A DNA stretch of 64,000 bases from RYN-122 sp963761655. Lineage in GTDB: Bacteria > Actinomycetota > Actinomycetes > Mycobacteriales > SCTD01. The notes under the pieces were generated by a model, which was not told the origin of the DNA, ran no database searches, and saw only the letters and a list, made by a program, of their open reading frames with translations. Of this stretch, positions 18,429-25,841 are shown piece by piece (the first letter of the stretch is position 1; every line of letters starts with the position of its first letter). The stretch is taken from contig CAVXHI010000003.1 of the NCBI GenBank assembly GCA_963761655.1, forward strand, positions 558,001 through 622,000. Direction: 5' to 3'. The position numbers were made by a program, and so were the translations under genes.

Positions 18429-19175
18429 TCAGCGGCCCGCCGTCGCGTGCATCTCCCAGACCAGGACCTCGGCGGCGGTGACCGCCGTGAGGCGCTGCCC
18501 GCCGGTGGCGGTGAAGCGGACGGCGTCGCCCTCGGCGAGCACCCCGGCGCCCTCGAGCTCCACCGAGCCGACCGGCAGGAACAGGTGCAGGAACGGGGCG
18601 TCCGGCAGGGCGACGCTCTGCCCGGGCTGCAGGCGGGCGGCGTGCAGGGCGGCGTGCCGGTTGCTGATCCGGACGGCGCTGTCGTGCCCGTCCCTCCCGG
18701 AGGCGACCGGCACGAGCCGTCCGGCCAGCAGCTCGTCGGCGAGCTCGAGCTGCTCGTAGCCCGGGGTCACCCCGGCGGCGTCGGGCAGCACCCACATCTG
18801 CACGAAGCGCACGTCGGTCCTCGGGTAGCCGGCGGCGTCGTTCTTCTCGCTGTGCAGGATCCCGGTGCCCGCGCTCATCCGCTGCGCCAGGCCGGGGTAG
18901 ACGACGCCGGTGTGCCCGGTCGAGTCCTGGTGCACGAGGGAGCCCTGCAGCACCCAGGTGACGATCTCCATGTCCTGGTGCGGGTGCGTCTCGAAGCCGC
19001 TGCCGGCCCGGACGACGTCGTCGTTGTTCACCAGCAGCAGGCCGTGCCCGGTGTTGGACGGGTCGTAGTGGCGGCCGAACGAGAACGAGTGCTTCGAGTC
19101 GAGCCAGCTGATCGTCGTGGCGAGGCGGTCGGCGGCGCGGCGGACGTCGACGGCGGGCTCGAGGGTGCGCGTCAT
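18429..19175 (-). CDS. Pirin-family protein (bicupin)
   Basis: A 248-residue pirin homologue. The N-terminal cupin shows the metal motif GFETHPHQDMEIVTWVLQG and HQDSTGHTGVVYPGLAQRMSAGTGILHSE; pirins bind a single Fe and some act as quercetin dioxygenases or redox-sensitive cofactors. The C-terminal cupin is shorter (QSVALPDAPFLHLFLPVGSVEL). ATG start at 19175. Divergent from wrbA with an 81-bp gap that holds an inverted repeat, a common arrangement under control of MarR/HxlR-type redox regulators, so an oxidative or quinone stress role is likely. Confidence 0.92.
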   Translation of the reverse strand: MTRTLEPAVDVRRAADRLATTISWLDSKHSFSFGRHYDPSNTGHGLLLVNNDDVVRAGSGFETHPHQDMEIVTWVLQGSLVHQDSTGHTGVVYPGLAQRMSAGTGILHSEKNDAAGYPRTDVRFVQMWVLPDAAGVTPGYEQLELADELLAGRLVPVASGRDGHDSAVRISNRHAALHAARLQPGQSVALPDAPFLHLFLPVGSVELEGAGVLAEGDAVRFTATGGQRLTAVTAAEVLVWEMHATAGR

Positions 19176-19218
19176 GCCGCCGGAACACCCGTGGCCGTGG
19201 ACGTCTTCCACTGCCGTG

Positions 19219-19239
19219 TAGGATAGTTGCAAGCGCAAC
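19219..19239 (+). promoter_or_regulatory. wrbA -10 with overlapping inverted repeat
   Basis: TAGGAT (19219-19224) is a good -10 for wrbA. GTTGC (19226-19230) and GCAAC (19235-19239) form an inverted repeat with a 4-bp spacer just downstream, and AGTTG/CAACT extends the symmetry. A MarR/HxlR-type repressor site is inferred; no such regulator is adjacent. Confidence 0.5.
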
Positions 19240-19256
19240 CAACTCGAGGAGCACCC

Positions 19257-19874
19257 ATGAGCGACGTCAAGGTCTCGATCGTCTACTACAGCGCCACCGG
19301 CAGCGTGCACACGCTCGCCAAGGCCGCGGCGGAGGCTGCGGAGAAGGCGGGCGCCGAGGTGCGCCTGCGCAAGGTCCACGAGCTCGCCCCGCAGGAGGCC
19401 ATCCAGTCCAACGAGGGCTGGGCCAAGCACGCCCTCGAGACGCAGGACGTCCCGGAGGCCAGCAACGACGACCTCGAGTGGGCCGACGTCATCCTGCTCG
19501 GCTCGCCGACCCGCTTCGGCCTGCCCACCGCTCAGCTCAAGCAGTTCATCGACCAGACCGGTCCCCTCTGGGGCGCCGGCAAGCTCGTGAACAAGGTGAC
19601 GTCGAGCTTCACCTCCGCCGGCACCGCGCACGGCGGCCAGGAGACGACGATCGTCGCCCTCAACAACACCTTCTACCACTGGGGCGCGATCATCGTGCCG
19701 CCCGGCTACGCCGACGCGATCCAGTTCCAGGCCGGCAACCCCTACGGCACCAGCCACGTCAGCAACAACGGTGCGAACCCGCCCGGCGAGACCGAGCTCG
19801 CCGCGATCGCCTTCCAGGCCACCCGCGCCACGCAGATCGGCGCCGCCCTCAAGAAGGGCCTGGCCGCCAGCTAG
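19257..19874 (+). CDS. wrbA: NAD(P)H:quinone oxidoreductase, WrbA family
   Basis: A 205-residue FMN flavodoxin-like quinone reductase that takes quinones to hydroquinones by two electrons. Phosphate-binding loop VYYSATGSVHTLAKAAAEAA near residues 9-28; WrbA hallmark blocks LLGSPTRFGLPTAQLKQFIDQTGPLW (about 79-104), KVTSSFTSAGTAHGGQETT and NPYGTSHVSNNG. ATG preceded by GAGGAG. Divergent from pirin. The inverted repeat over its promoter suggests redox-responsive repression. Confidence 0.95.
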   Translation: MSDVKVSIVYYSATGSVHTLAKAAAEAAEKAGAEVRLRKVHELAPQEAIQSNEGWAKHALETQDVPEASNDDLEWADVILLGSPTRFGLPTAQLKQFIDQTGPLWGAGKLVNKVTSSFTSAGTAHGGQETTIVALNNTFYHWGAIIVPPGYADAIQFQAGNPYGTSHVSNNGANPPGETELAAIAFQATRATQIGAALKKGLAAS

Positions 19875-19877
19875 CCC

Positions 19878-20711
19878 CTACGCCAGGGCGCTGCTCAGCG
19901 CCGCCGCCCCCGCGGCCGCCTCCAGGGCGAGCCGCGGGGCGGTGGACGCCGTGATCCGCCCGCCGGTCAGGGTGTCCAGCTGCGCCAGCAGGTCGTCGTC
20001 GTCCGACGCCACGACCACACCCACCCGGACGGCGACGGCCAGCGGCCCGCCGTCCGGCGCCGTGTCGTGGTGCTGCGCGATCGCGGTGCACAGGGCGTCC
20101 GGCACGCCGCTGGCCCGGAGCACCTGCGCCGCGAGGTCGGCGTGGCTCAGGCCGCACCAGGCCCGCTCGGCCTCGCAGAGGTCGCCGTCGGCCGCGAGCA
20201 CGCCGGCGTAGGCCACCGGCGCGGCGCGGGACAGCAGTGCCTGCCCGAGGTCGCACAGCAGCCCGGCGCAGAGCGCGTCCCCCGGCGAGGCGCCGAGGTC
20301 GCGGGCGGCCAGCTGCGCCGTCGCGGCGACCAGACCGGCCTGCGCCCAGAAGCCGTCGGGCAGCCGGCCGTGCTCGCCCGACAGCCCGAGGGCCATCGCC
20401 AGCGCCGTCGTGCGCAGCGTGGTCCGCCCGACCACGCCGAGGGCCGGGACCAGGGAGGTCACCGTGCCGGCGCGTCCGTAGTAGGCGGAGTTCGCCAGGC
20501 GCAGCAGCCGGGCCGTGAAGGCGGGGTCGGCGGCGCAGAGCTCCGCGAGGTCCCGGGTGCTGCTGTCGGGGTCGTCGACGAGCTGGGCGACCCGGAGCAG
20601 GACGGGCTGCCGGCCGGGCAGCCGGTCGACGTCGTGGAGCAGCCGCTCGACGACGCCGACACCCCCGACGACGGGGACGGCAGCGCCGGCGGCAGGAGCG
20701 GTGACGGTCAT
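19878..20711 (-). CDS. HDOD-domain protein
   Basis: A 277-residue protein with a single HDOD domain, a metal-less relative of HD phosphohydrolases used in signalling scaffolds. Seen: LPGRQPVLLRVAQLVDDPDSSTRDLAELC, the conserved ADPAFTARLLRLANSAYYG near residues 60-78 (D-P-x-x-x-x-x-L-L-x-x-x-N-S family motif), then VGRTTLRTTALAMAL and LCAGLLCDLGQALL, the position where HD enzymes have H-D. No catalytic HD pair is present. No EAL, GGDEF or chemotaxis gene is adjacent. Converges on wrbA with a 3-bp gap. Confidence 0.85.
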   Translation of the reverse strand: MTVTAPAAGAAVPVVGGVGVVERLLHDVDRLPGRQPVLLRVAQLVDDPDSSTRDLAELCAADPAFTARLLRLANSAYYGRAGTVTSLVPALGVVGRTTLRTTALAMALGLSGEHGRLPDGFWAQAGLVAATAQLAARDLGASPGDALCAGLLCDLGQALLSRAAPVAYAGVLAADGDLCEAERAWCGLSHADLAAQVLRASGVPDALCTAIAQHHDTAPDGGPLAVAVRVGVVVASDDDDLLAQLDTLTGGRITASTAPRLALEAAAGAAALSSALA

Positions 20712-20742
20712 GCCCCCTGCATCGGCGCCGGGACGCACCGGT

Positions 20743-21853
20743 TCAGCCACCCGTACGGGCGACCCCCCAGTCGGACAGCACGGCGTCGGTGTCGGCCCCG
20801 GCGACCCCGGGCGGCGTCGGGGCGGCGGCCGGCGTCCGGGAGAAGCGCGGCGCCGGCGCGGCCTGCTGCACACCGCCGACCTCGACGTAGGTGCCGCGCG
20901 CGGCCAGGTGCGGCTCGGTCAAGCGTCTCCCCCAGCTCGACGACGGGGGTGCAGCAGGCGTCGGTGCCGGCGAACACGACCGTCCACTCGTCGCGGGTCC
21001 GGGTCAGCAGCGCCGCGCCGATGCGCTCGCGCCAGCCGGGCCAGCCGGACGGGTCGAAGTGCGACGGCAGGCCCTCGCCGTCGATGCCGAGGCCGGCCAG
21101 CAGCGCGGCGAAGAACTGCGGCTCGATCGCCCCGACCGCGACGTACCGACCGTCCCGGCACGGGTAGGTGTCGTAGAAGGGGGCTCCGCCGTCGAGGGCG
21201 TTCGTCCCGCGCTCGTCCGCCCACAGGCCCTGCGCCCGGAAGCTCCAGAGCATCTGCGACAGGACGGCCACGCCGTCGACCATCGCGGCGTCGACCACCT
21301 GACCGCGCCCCGACGTCGTCCGCTCCTGCAGCGCCGCGAGCACGCCGACGACGAGCAGCATCGAGCCGCCGCCGAAGTCGGCCACCAGGTTGAGCGGCGG
21401 GACCGGGCTCTCGCCCTGCCGGCCGATCGCGGACAGGGCGCCGGTGAGGCCGAGGTAGTTGAGGTCGTGGCCCGCCCGCGGCGCCAGCGGCCCGTCCTGG
21501 CCCCACCCGGTGATCCGGCCGACCACGAGCCGGGCGTTGCGCCCGTGCAGCACCTCCGGGCCGAGCCCGAGCCGCTCGAGCACGCCCGGGCGGAAGCCCT
21601 CCAGCAGGACGTCGGCCTTCTCGGCCAGGCCCAGGACCAGGGCGACGCCGTCGGGGCTCTTGAGGTCGGCGACCACGGAGCGGCGGCCGCGCAGCAGGAC
21701 GTCGCTCTCGGGGGCGGACAGGTCGAAGCGGCCGGAGGGGCGGTCGACCCGGACGACGTCGGCCCCGAGGTCGGCCAGCACCATCGCGGCGTGGGGACAC
21801 GGCCCGAGACCGGCCAGCTCCACGACGCGCAGGCCAGCGAGCGGTCCGGGCAC
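20743..21853 (-). CDS. Alpha-methylacyl-CoA racemase (CaiB/BaiF family), frame broken near the C-terminus
   Basis: Inverts the 2-methyl centre of branched acyl-CoAs so that beta-oxidation can go on. The three catalytic residues of the M. tuberculosis MCR family can be placed: His in RAGHDLNYLGLTG, Asp in NLVADFGGGSMLL and Glu in VGAIEPQFFAALLAG. N-terminal PLAGLRVVELAGLGPCPHAAMVLADLGADVVRVDRP is the family start. At 20921-20922 a single extra base (plus-strand A) breaks the frame: VELGETL then continues as TEPHLAARGTYVEVGG to TGA at 20743. Reconstructed length 369. GTG start behind AGGAACC. A palindrome lies 10 bp upstream. Confidence 0.9.
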
Positions 21854-21863
21854 GGTTCCTCCT

Positions 21864-21879
21864 GTGAACGACGGTTCAC
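21864..21879. promoter_or_regulatory. GTGAAC-N4-GTTCAC palindrome upstream of the racemase
   Basis: GTGAAC (21864-21869) and GTTCAC (21874-21879) are perfect arms in the 83-bp gap between the racemase and the ATPase gene. TetR/FadR-type acyl-CoA repressors commonly use such sites; the regulator is not encoded next to it. Confidence 0.5.
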
Positions 21880-21924
21880 GCAGGATAGGGCCGACCCCCC
21901 TGGCGGTCCGGCCGGCGCCTTCCT

Positions 21925-21936
21925 TAGGCTCGCGGT
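21925..21936 (+). promoter_or_regulatory. Leaderless -10 for the ATPase gene
   Basis: TAGGCT at 21925-21930, 6 nt before the GTG at 21937, no ribosome site. Confidence 0.55.
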
Positions 21937-22422
21937 GTGCAGTTCCTGGAGGTCTCCTACGAGGGCCTGGCGAGCAGCGTGCCGCAGGCCCGGCACGACG
22001 TGGAGGCGGCGCTCGAGGCCTGGGGCCGGGGCGAGCTCGCCTGGACCGCCGCCCTGCTCGTGAGCGAGCTGGCCGCGAACGTCACGCTCCACGCCCGCAC
22101 CCCCTTCACCGTCCGCATGGAGCCCCTGCCCGACGGCGGCACCCGGCTCGCGGTCTCGGACGGCTCGGCCCGCGTCCCCCGCCAGCGGCGCTTCGGCGAG
22201 GAGGCCACGACCGGCCGCGGCCTGCACCTGGTCGAGGACCTCTCGCGCTCCTGGGGCGTCGAGCCGCACGCCGTCGGCAAGACGATCTGGGTGGAGCTGG
22301 CTCCCGCGCCCTCCCCCCTGTCCGACACCGACGACGACGACGTCGACCTCGACGGCCTGCTCCTGGCCTTCCCCGACCTCGAGGGCGAGGCCCCCGCCGG
22401 ACCGCAGGCCCGGGCGGCATGA
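21937..22422 (+). CDS. HATPase_c (RsbW-like) ATP-binding protein
   Basis: A 161-residue protein with a stand-alone histidine-kinase-type ATPase fold, as in anti-sigma factor serine kinases. N-box-like segment AALLVSELAANVTLHARTPFTV near residues 40-61, G1-like LAVSDGSARVPRQR (the Asp is present, the GxG is degraded) and G2-like TTGRGLHLVEDLSRSWGVE near 88-106. The tail after residue 125 is acidic (DTDDDDVDLDGLLL) and has no match in the core family. It could phosphorylate or sequester a STAS protein; the only STAS protein in the window is at 4.4 kb. Stop overlaps the next ATG (ATGA), so the two are coupled. Confidence 0.83.
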   Translation: MQFLEVSYEGLASSVPQARHDVEAALEAWGRGELAWTAALLVSELAANVTLHARTPFTVRMEPLPDGGTRLAVSDGSARVPRQRRFGEEATTGRGLHLVEDLSRSWGVEPHAVGKTIWVELAPAPSPLSDTDDDDVDLDGLLLAFPDLEGEAPAGPQARAA

Positions 22423-22886
22423 CCGGTCTCGTCGAGGTCCACCTGCTCGAGCTGCCCGTGGGCCTGTGGGAGCGGGGGCAGGAGCAGCACGAGGCTCTGC
22501 AGCGGGAGTTCGCCCTGGCTGCCGCGGACCCCGAGGACGTCCCGGCCCGGCTGCTCGACCTCATGGCCGCCCTGCAGCAGCGGTTCGGCGACACGACGTC
22601 GGAGCAGGAGGAGCAGCTCATGGCGGCCGCCGAGGCCGGCGTCCCGACGCTGGCCGACCTCGTCTACCGGGTGCCGGCGGAGGCGGCCGAGGCGGCGCAG
22701 CAGCTCGGCCGGATGCTCGACGAGGCGGACGACCACTGCCGCCGCGGCGACCACCTGCTGACCCTCGCGGCCGACCCCGAGCTGGTCCGGTTCCGCTGGT
22801 GGTTCCTCGACGCGATGACCGACCAGTGCGAGGGCCGGCCGCCCGTGCCCTGGCCCGCGTACGCGGGGCACGCCGACCGCGCCTGA
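22419..22886 (+). CDS. Hypothetical helical protein coupled to the ATPase gene
   Basis: A 155-residue, almost wholly helical, acidic protein (VGLWERGQEQHEALQREFALAA, LLDLMAALQQRFGDTTSEQEEQLMAAAEAG, AEAAEAAQQLGRMLDEADDHC). No signal peptide or membrane helix. I do not recognise a family with certainty; similar proteins are seen next to RsbW-like ATPases in other actinobacteria, where they are annotated as hypothetical. The ATGA overlap with the ATPase argues for a direct partnership. Confidence 0.7.
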   Translation: MTGLVEVHLLELPVGLWERGQEQHEALQREFALAAADPEDVPARLLDLMAALQQRFGDTTSEQEEQLMAAAEAGVPTLADLVYRVPAEAAEAAQQLGRMLDEADDHCRRGDHLLTLAADPELVRFRWWFLDAMTDQCEGRPPVPWPAYAGHADRA

Positions 22887-22902
22887 CAGGCTCCTCACAG
22901 GT
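22883..22902 (+). promoter_or_regulatory. CTGACAG-N4-CTC(C/A)CAGG site upstream of a secreted protein
   Basis: CTGACAG at 22883-22889 followed by CTCACAGG at 22894-22901 with a 4-bp spacer, about 80 bp before the start at 22984. The same two half-motifs at the same spacing occur before the sensor kinase (32886) and the HtrA protease (43784). A response-regulator box is inferred. Confidence 0.45.
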
Positions 22903-22983
22903 CCACGGCAGGTCCGTGCCAGGCCGGCTCCCGATGCTGAGGGCGTCCCGGAGAGGCCGGGCGCCTCCTGGAAGGACCCTCCG

Positions 22984-23610
22984 TTGCGCAAGCAGCTCGT
23001 CATCCTCGCCCTCGCCGGCACCGTCGGGATCGCCGGCGGCACCCTGCTCTCCCCCGGCCTCGCCAGCGCCGAGACGACCGCCTCGCCGGTCGCCTCCCGA
23101 CTGACCGCCCTCAAGGACGCCCTCAAGGGCCTCGTCTCCGACGACACGATCACGCAGGCCCAGGCCGACAAGGTCGCCGCCACCCTGGCGGAGAAGCTCC
23201 CCGTCCGCGGCCCGGGCGGCCGGCACGGCGGCGGTGCGCACCTGTCCCCCGAGGCCACGGCCGAGGCGGCCGGCGTGACGGTCGCGGAGCTCCGGGCGGG
23301 CCGCCAGGCCGGCAAGAGCCTGACCCAGATCGCCGCCGCGAAGGGCGTGAGCAAGCAGACGCTCGTCGACCGGCTGGTCGCGGCGAAGAAGACCGAGCTG
23401 GCCGCGGCCGTCGCGGCCGGACGCCTGACCCAGGCGCAGTCCGACGCCGTCAGCGAGGACCTCGTCGCGCGGACCACCGTGCAGGTCGACCGCACCGGCG
23501 GCCCCGGCGACGGTCCCCGCGGGCACGGTGGCGGCCCCGACGGCGACCACGACGGTGACGGCCCGGACGACGCCCCCTCCACGACGACGCCGGCGCCGCA
23601 GGCCAGCTAG
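22984..23610 (+). CDS. Secreted protein of unknown function with helical repeats
   Basis: A 208-residue exported protein. Signal peptide VRKQLVILALAGTVGIAGG... with likely cleavage after LASA (about residue 29). The mature part has two related helical stretches (LTALKDALKGLVSDDTITQAQADKVAATLAEKL and LVAAKKTELAAAVAAGRLTQAQSDAVSEDLVA), both with the TQAQ(A/S)D motif found in envelope proteins with repeated 'IT-QAQAD-V' helices, and a Gly/His/Asp-rich tail (RGHGGGPDGDHDGDGPDD) that could bind metal. The start is a rare TTG at 22984 preceded by GGAAGGA. Possibly under the stress-type promoter box noted upstream. Function unknown. Confidence 0.75.
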   Translation: MRKQLVILALAGTVGIAGGTLLSPGLASAETTASPVASRLTALKDALKGLVSDDTITQAQADKVAATLAEKLPVRGPGGRHGGGAHLSPEATAEAAGVTVAELRAGRQAGKSLTQIAAAKGVSKQTLVDRLVAAKKTELAAAVAAGRLTQAQSDAVSEDLVARTTVQVDRTGGPGDGPRGHGGGPDGDHDGDGPDDAPSTTTPAPQAS

Positions 23611-23620
23611 TCCGTCAGCC

Positions 23621-23653
23621 GCGACCCCGCCCACGCACGCCGGGCGGGGTCGC
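23621..23653 (+). terminator. Strong hairpin terminator after the secreted-protein gene
   Basis: Perfect 12-bp stem: GCGACCCCGCCC at 23621-23632 and GGGCGGGGTCGC at 23642-23653, 9-nt loop. No T-run follows, as is common in high-GC actinobacteria. Confidence 0.75.
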
Positions 23654-23670
23654 CGCGCGTCCGGGCCAGG

Positions 23671-23682
23671 CAGGATGCCCCC
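23671..23682 (+). promoter_or_regulatory. Candidate leaderless -10 for the antiporter
   Basis: CAGGAT at 23671-23676, 6 nt before GTG 23683. Weaker than the other leaderless sites in the window because the first base is not T. Confidence 0.35.
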
Positions 23683-25275
23683 GTGACCTTCGAGGTGCTG
23701 CTCGTCCTGCTCGCCGCGGTGACGGCCCTGTCCGGGCTGGCCCGGAAGGTCGGCGTCCCCACGCCGTTCGTCCTCGTCGGCGCCGGCCTGCTCGCCAGCG
23801 CGGTGCCCGGCGTGCCCACGGTCGAGCTCGACCCCCACCTCGTCCTCGTCCTCGTGCTGCCGCCCCTGCTGTACGCCGCCGCCCTGTCGACGTCGTTCGC
23901 CGACTTCGGCGACAACCTGCGGCCGATCGGTCTGCTGTCGGTCGGGCTCGTGCTCGTCACGACGGTCGTCGTCGGCCTGGTGGCCGCGCTGGTGGTGCCG
24001 TCGCTGCCGCTGGCGGCCGCCTTCGCGCTCGGCGCGATCGTCGCCCCGCCCGACGCCGTCGCCGCGACCGCCGTCGCCCGGAGGATGGCTCTGCCGCGCC
24101 GCGTGCTGACGATCCTCGAGGGCGAGAGCCTGCTCAACGACGCCACCGCACTGGTCAGCTACCGGATCGCCGTGACAGCCGCCCTCGCCGGCGGCGCGAC
24201 CGTGGGGGGCGCCCTCGGGGACTTCGCCGTCGCCGCCGTCGGGGGCGTGGCGGTGGGGCTCGCGCTGGGGGTCGGGCTCGCGTTCCTGCGGCGCCGCCTG
24301 CACGACCCGCTGCTGGAGAACGCCCTCTCGCTCCTGACGCCGTTCGCGGCCTACCTGCCCGCCGAGGCCCTGGGCGCCAGCGGCGTGCTCGCCGTCGTCG
24401 TCGTCGGGCTGTACCTGGGTCGCCGCGCGCCGGTGCTGCTGTCGTCCGGGGCGCGGCTGCAGGGGCAGGCGCTCTGGTCGATGGTCACCTTCCTGCTCGA
24501 GGGCTTCGTCTTCGCGCTGATCGGGCTGCAGCTGCCCGAGGTCGTCGACGCGCTCGGCGACGACGCGACCGAGCCGCTGCTGGCCGCGCTCGCCGTGACG
24601 GTCGCGGTCGTGCTGACCCGCTTCGCCTGGCTGTTCCCCGCCACCTACCTGCCGAGGGTGCTCAGCCGACGGGTCCGCGAGCGCGACCCGGCGCCGTCGT
24701 GGCGGGCGGTCGTGCTGATCGGCTGGGCGGGGATGCGCGGGGTGGTGTCGCTCGCGGCCGCGTTCGCCCTGCCGACCGACATGCCGGGCCGGCCGCTGAT
24801 CCTGTTCGTCGTCTTCTGCGTCATCCTGGCGACCCTGCTGGTGCAGGGCCTCACGCTCCCGTGGGTGGTCCGTCGGCTCGACCTCGACGACGACGGCGCG
24901 GCCGAGCGCACCGACCGCGAGGTCGCCACCGCCGACCACCACGTCGCGCGGGTGGCCCTGCAGGAGCTGGAGCGGCTGTCCGACGAGCTCCCCCCGAGCG
25001 TCGCCGACGAGCTGCGCCACCACCTCGAGGAGCGCGTGCGGCACGCCCACGCCGTCCTCGGCGGCTGTCCCGGCGAGGACGAGTACGACGACGGCGCCCG
25101 CCCCGACGACACCGACGCCCTGCAGGAGGCGGTCAGCACGGCGCAGGTGCGGCGCGGGCTGATCGAGGCCGAGCGGGCCGAGCTGCTGCGGCTCTACCGG
25201 GAGCGCGACATCGGCGACGACGTCCTGCGGGCCCTGCAGCAGCAGCTCGACGTCGAGGAGGTCACGCTCGGCTGA
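23683..25275 (+). CDS. Na+/H+ antiporter, CPA1 (NhaP) family
   Basis: A 530-residue membrane antiporter. About 12 membrane helices fill residues 1-400. Family motifs: GAIVAPPDAVAATAV near residues 119-133, with the transport aspartate in PPDAV, ILEGESLLNDATALV near 145-159 (E-S-x-x-N-D) and LIGWAGMRGVVSLAAAFALP near 346-365. The C-terminal 130 residues are a cytoplasmic, charged helical tail (HHVARVALQELERLSDELPPSV) that often senses pH or ions. Exchanges Na+ or K+ for protons. Stands alone; the terminator upstream separates it from the previous gene. Confidence 0.93.
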   Translation: MTFEVLLVLLAAVTALSGLARKVGVPTPFVLVGAGLLASAVPGVPTVELDPHLVLVLVLPPLLYAAALSTSFADFGDNLRPIGLLSVGLVLVTTVVVGLVAALVVPSLPLAAAFALGAIVAPPDAVAATAVARRMALPRRVLTILEGESLLNDATALVSYRIAVTAALAGGATVGGALGDFAVAAVGGVAVGLALGVGLAFLRRRLHDPLLENALSLLTPFAAYLPAEALGASGVLAVVVVGLYLGRRAPVLLSSGARLQGQALWSMVTFLLEGFVFALIGLQLPEVVDALGDDATEPLLAALAVTVAVVLTRFAWLFPATYLPRVLSRRVRERDPAPSWRAVVLIGWAGMRGVVSLAAAFALPTDMPGRPLILFVVFCVILATLLVQGLTLPWVVRRLDLDDDGAAERTDREVATADHHVARVALQELERLSDELPPSVADELRHHLEERVRHAHAVLGGCPGEDEYDDGARPDDTDALQEAVSTAQVRRGLIEAERAELLRLYRERDIGDDVLRALQQQLDVEEVTLG

Positions 25276-25293
25276 GCTCCCCCGGCCGGGCAG

Positions 25294-25749
25294 CTACATG
25301 CAGGAGCCGCCTGGCTGTGCGGTACCCGCGGCGAGCCGGCCCAGCAGGTCGCGCAGGACCTCGCGCTCGGTGTCGGAGAAGCCCGCGGTGGCCGCCTCCT
25401 CAGCGTGGTCGCGCCCCTGGGCGACCTGCTCCTGGACCTCCCGGCCGCGGTCGGTGACCTCCGGCAGCCGGGCCCGGCGGTCCTGCGGGTCCTGCCTGCG
25501 GACCAGCAGCCCGTCGCGCTCGAGCCGGTCGAGCAGGGCGGTCATCGTGGTCTTGTCGAGCCCGAGCTCCTGGGCCAGCGCCAGCTGGGTCCGGCCCGGC
25601 GTCTCGGTGACCGCGGTCAGCACGATCCAGTCGCGACCGCCCGCGAGCCCCTGGCACCGGGCGGCGCCGTCGAGCCCGGCCCGCAGCCGCTGGCCCGCGC
25701 GGTGGACCAGCCAGGTCAGGTCGGCCCGGTCACCCCCGCACGTCGTCAC
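25294..25749 (-). CDS. MarR-family regulator
   Basis: A 151-residue MarR protein with winged helix at about residues 50-100 (RTQLALAQELGLDKTTMTALLDRLERDGLLVRRQDPQDRRAR). The DPxDRRA wing is classic. One Cys lies near the N-terminus (TTCGG) and one near the C-terminus (GGSCM), so thiol sensing is possible. GTG start. Divergent from the azoreductase with a 92-bp gap that holds a promoter flanked by inverted CCGTACGA repeats, so it very likely represses the azoreductase and itself. Confidence 0.88.
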   Translation of the reverse strand: MTTCGGDRADLTWLVHRAGQRLRAGLDGAARCQGLAGGRDWIVLTAVTETPGRTQLALAQELGLDKTTMTALLDRLERDGLLVRRQDPQDRRARLPEVTDRGREVQEQVAQGRDHAEEAATAGFSDTEREVLRDLLGRLAAGTAQPGGSCM

Positions 25750-25763
25750 GCACCCAGCCTACG

Positions 25764-25812
25764 CCGTACGACGTCGGATCGTCTTGACTCGGAACGTCTG
25801 CTCTCGTACGGT
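25764..25812 (+). promoter_or_regulatory. Azoreductase promoter flanked by inverted repeats
   Basis: TTGACT (25784-25789) and TACGGT (25807-25812) form a -35/-10 pair with 17-bp spacing. CCGTACGA (25764-25771) and TCGTACGG (25804-25811) are perfect inverted repeats; the second covers the -10. This suits repression by the divergent MarR protein. Confidence 0.6.
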
Positions 25813-25841
25813 CTGCGCTCCGCCTACCCGAAGGACTCCTC

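Noticed and set aside
19878..20711. HD-GYP-type c-di-GMP phosphodiesterase
   Set aside because: The HD metal pair is absent; the D-P-x5-L-L-x3-N-S motif marks HDOD instead.
22618..25050. An 810-codon open frame on the minus strand opposite the Na+/H+ antiporter
   Set aside because: Same GC effect; the translation is Gln/Arg/Gly/His-rich with no domain, while the plus strand codes a clean NhaP antiporter.
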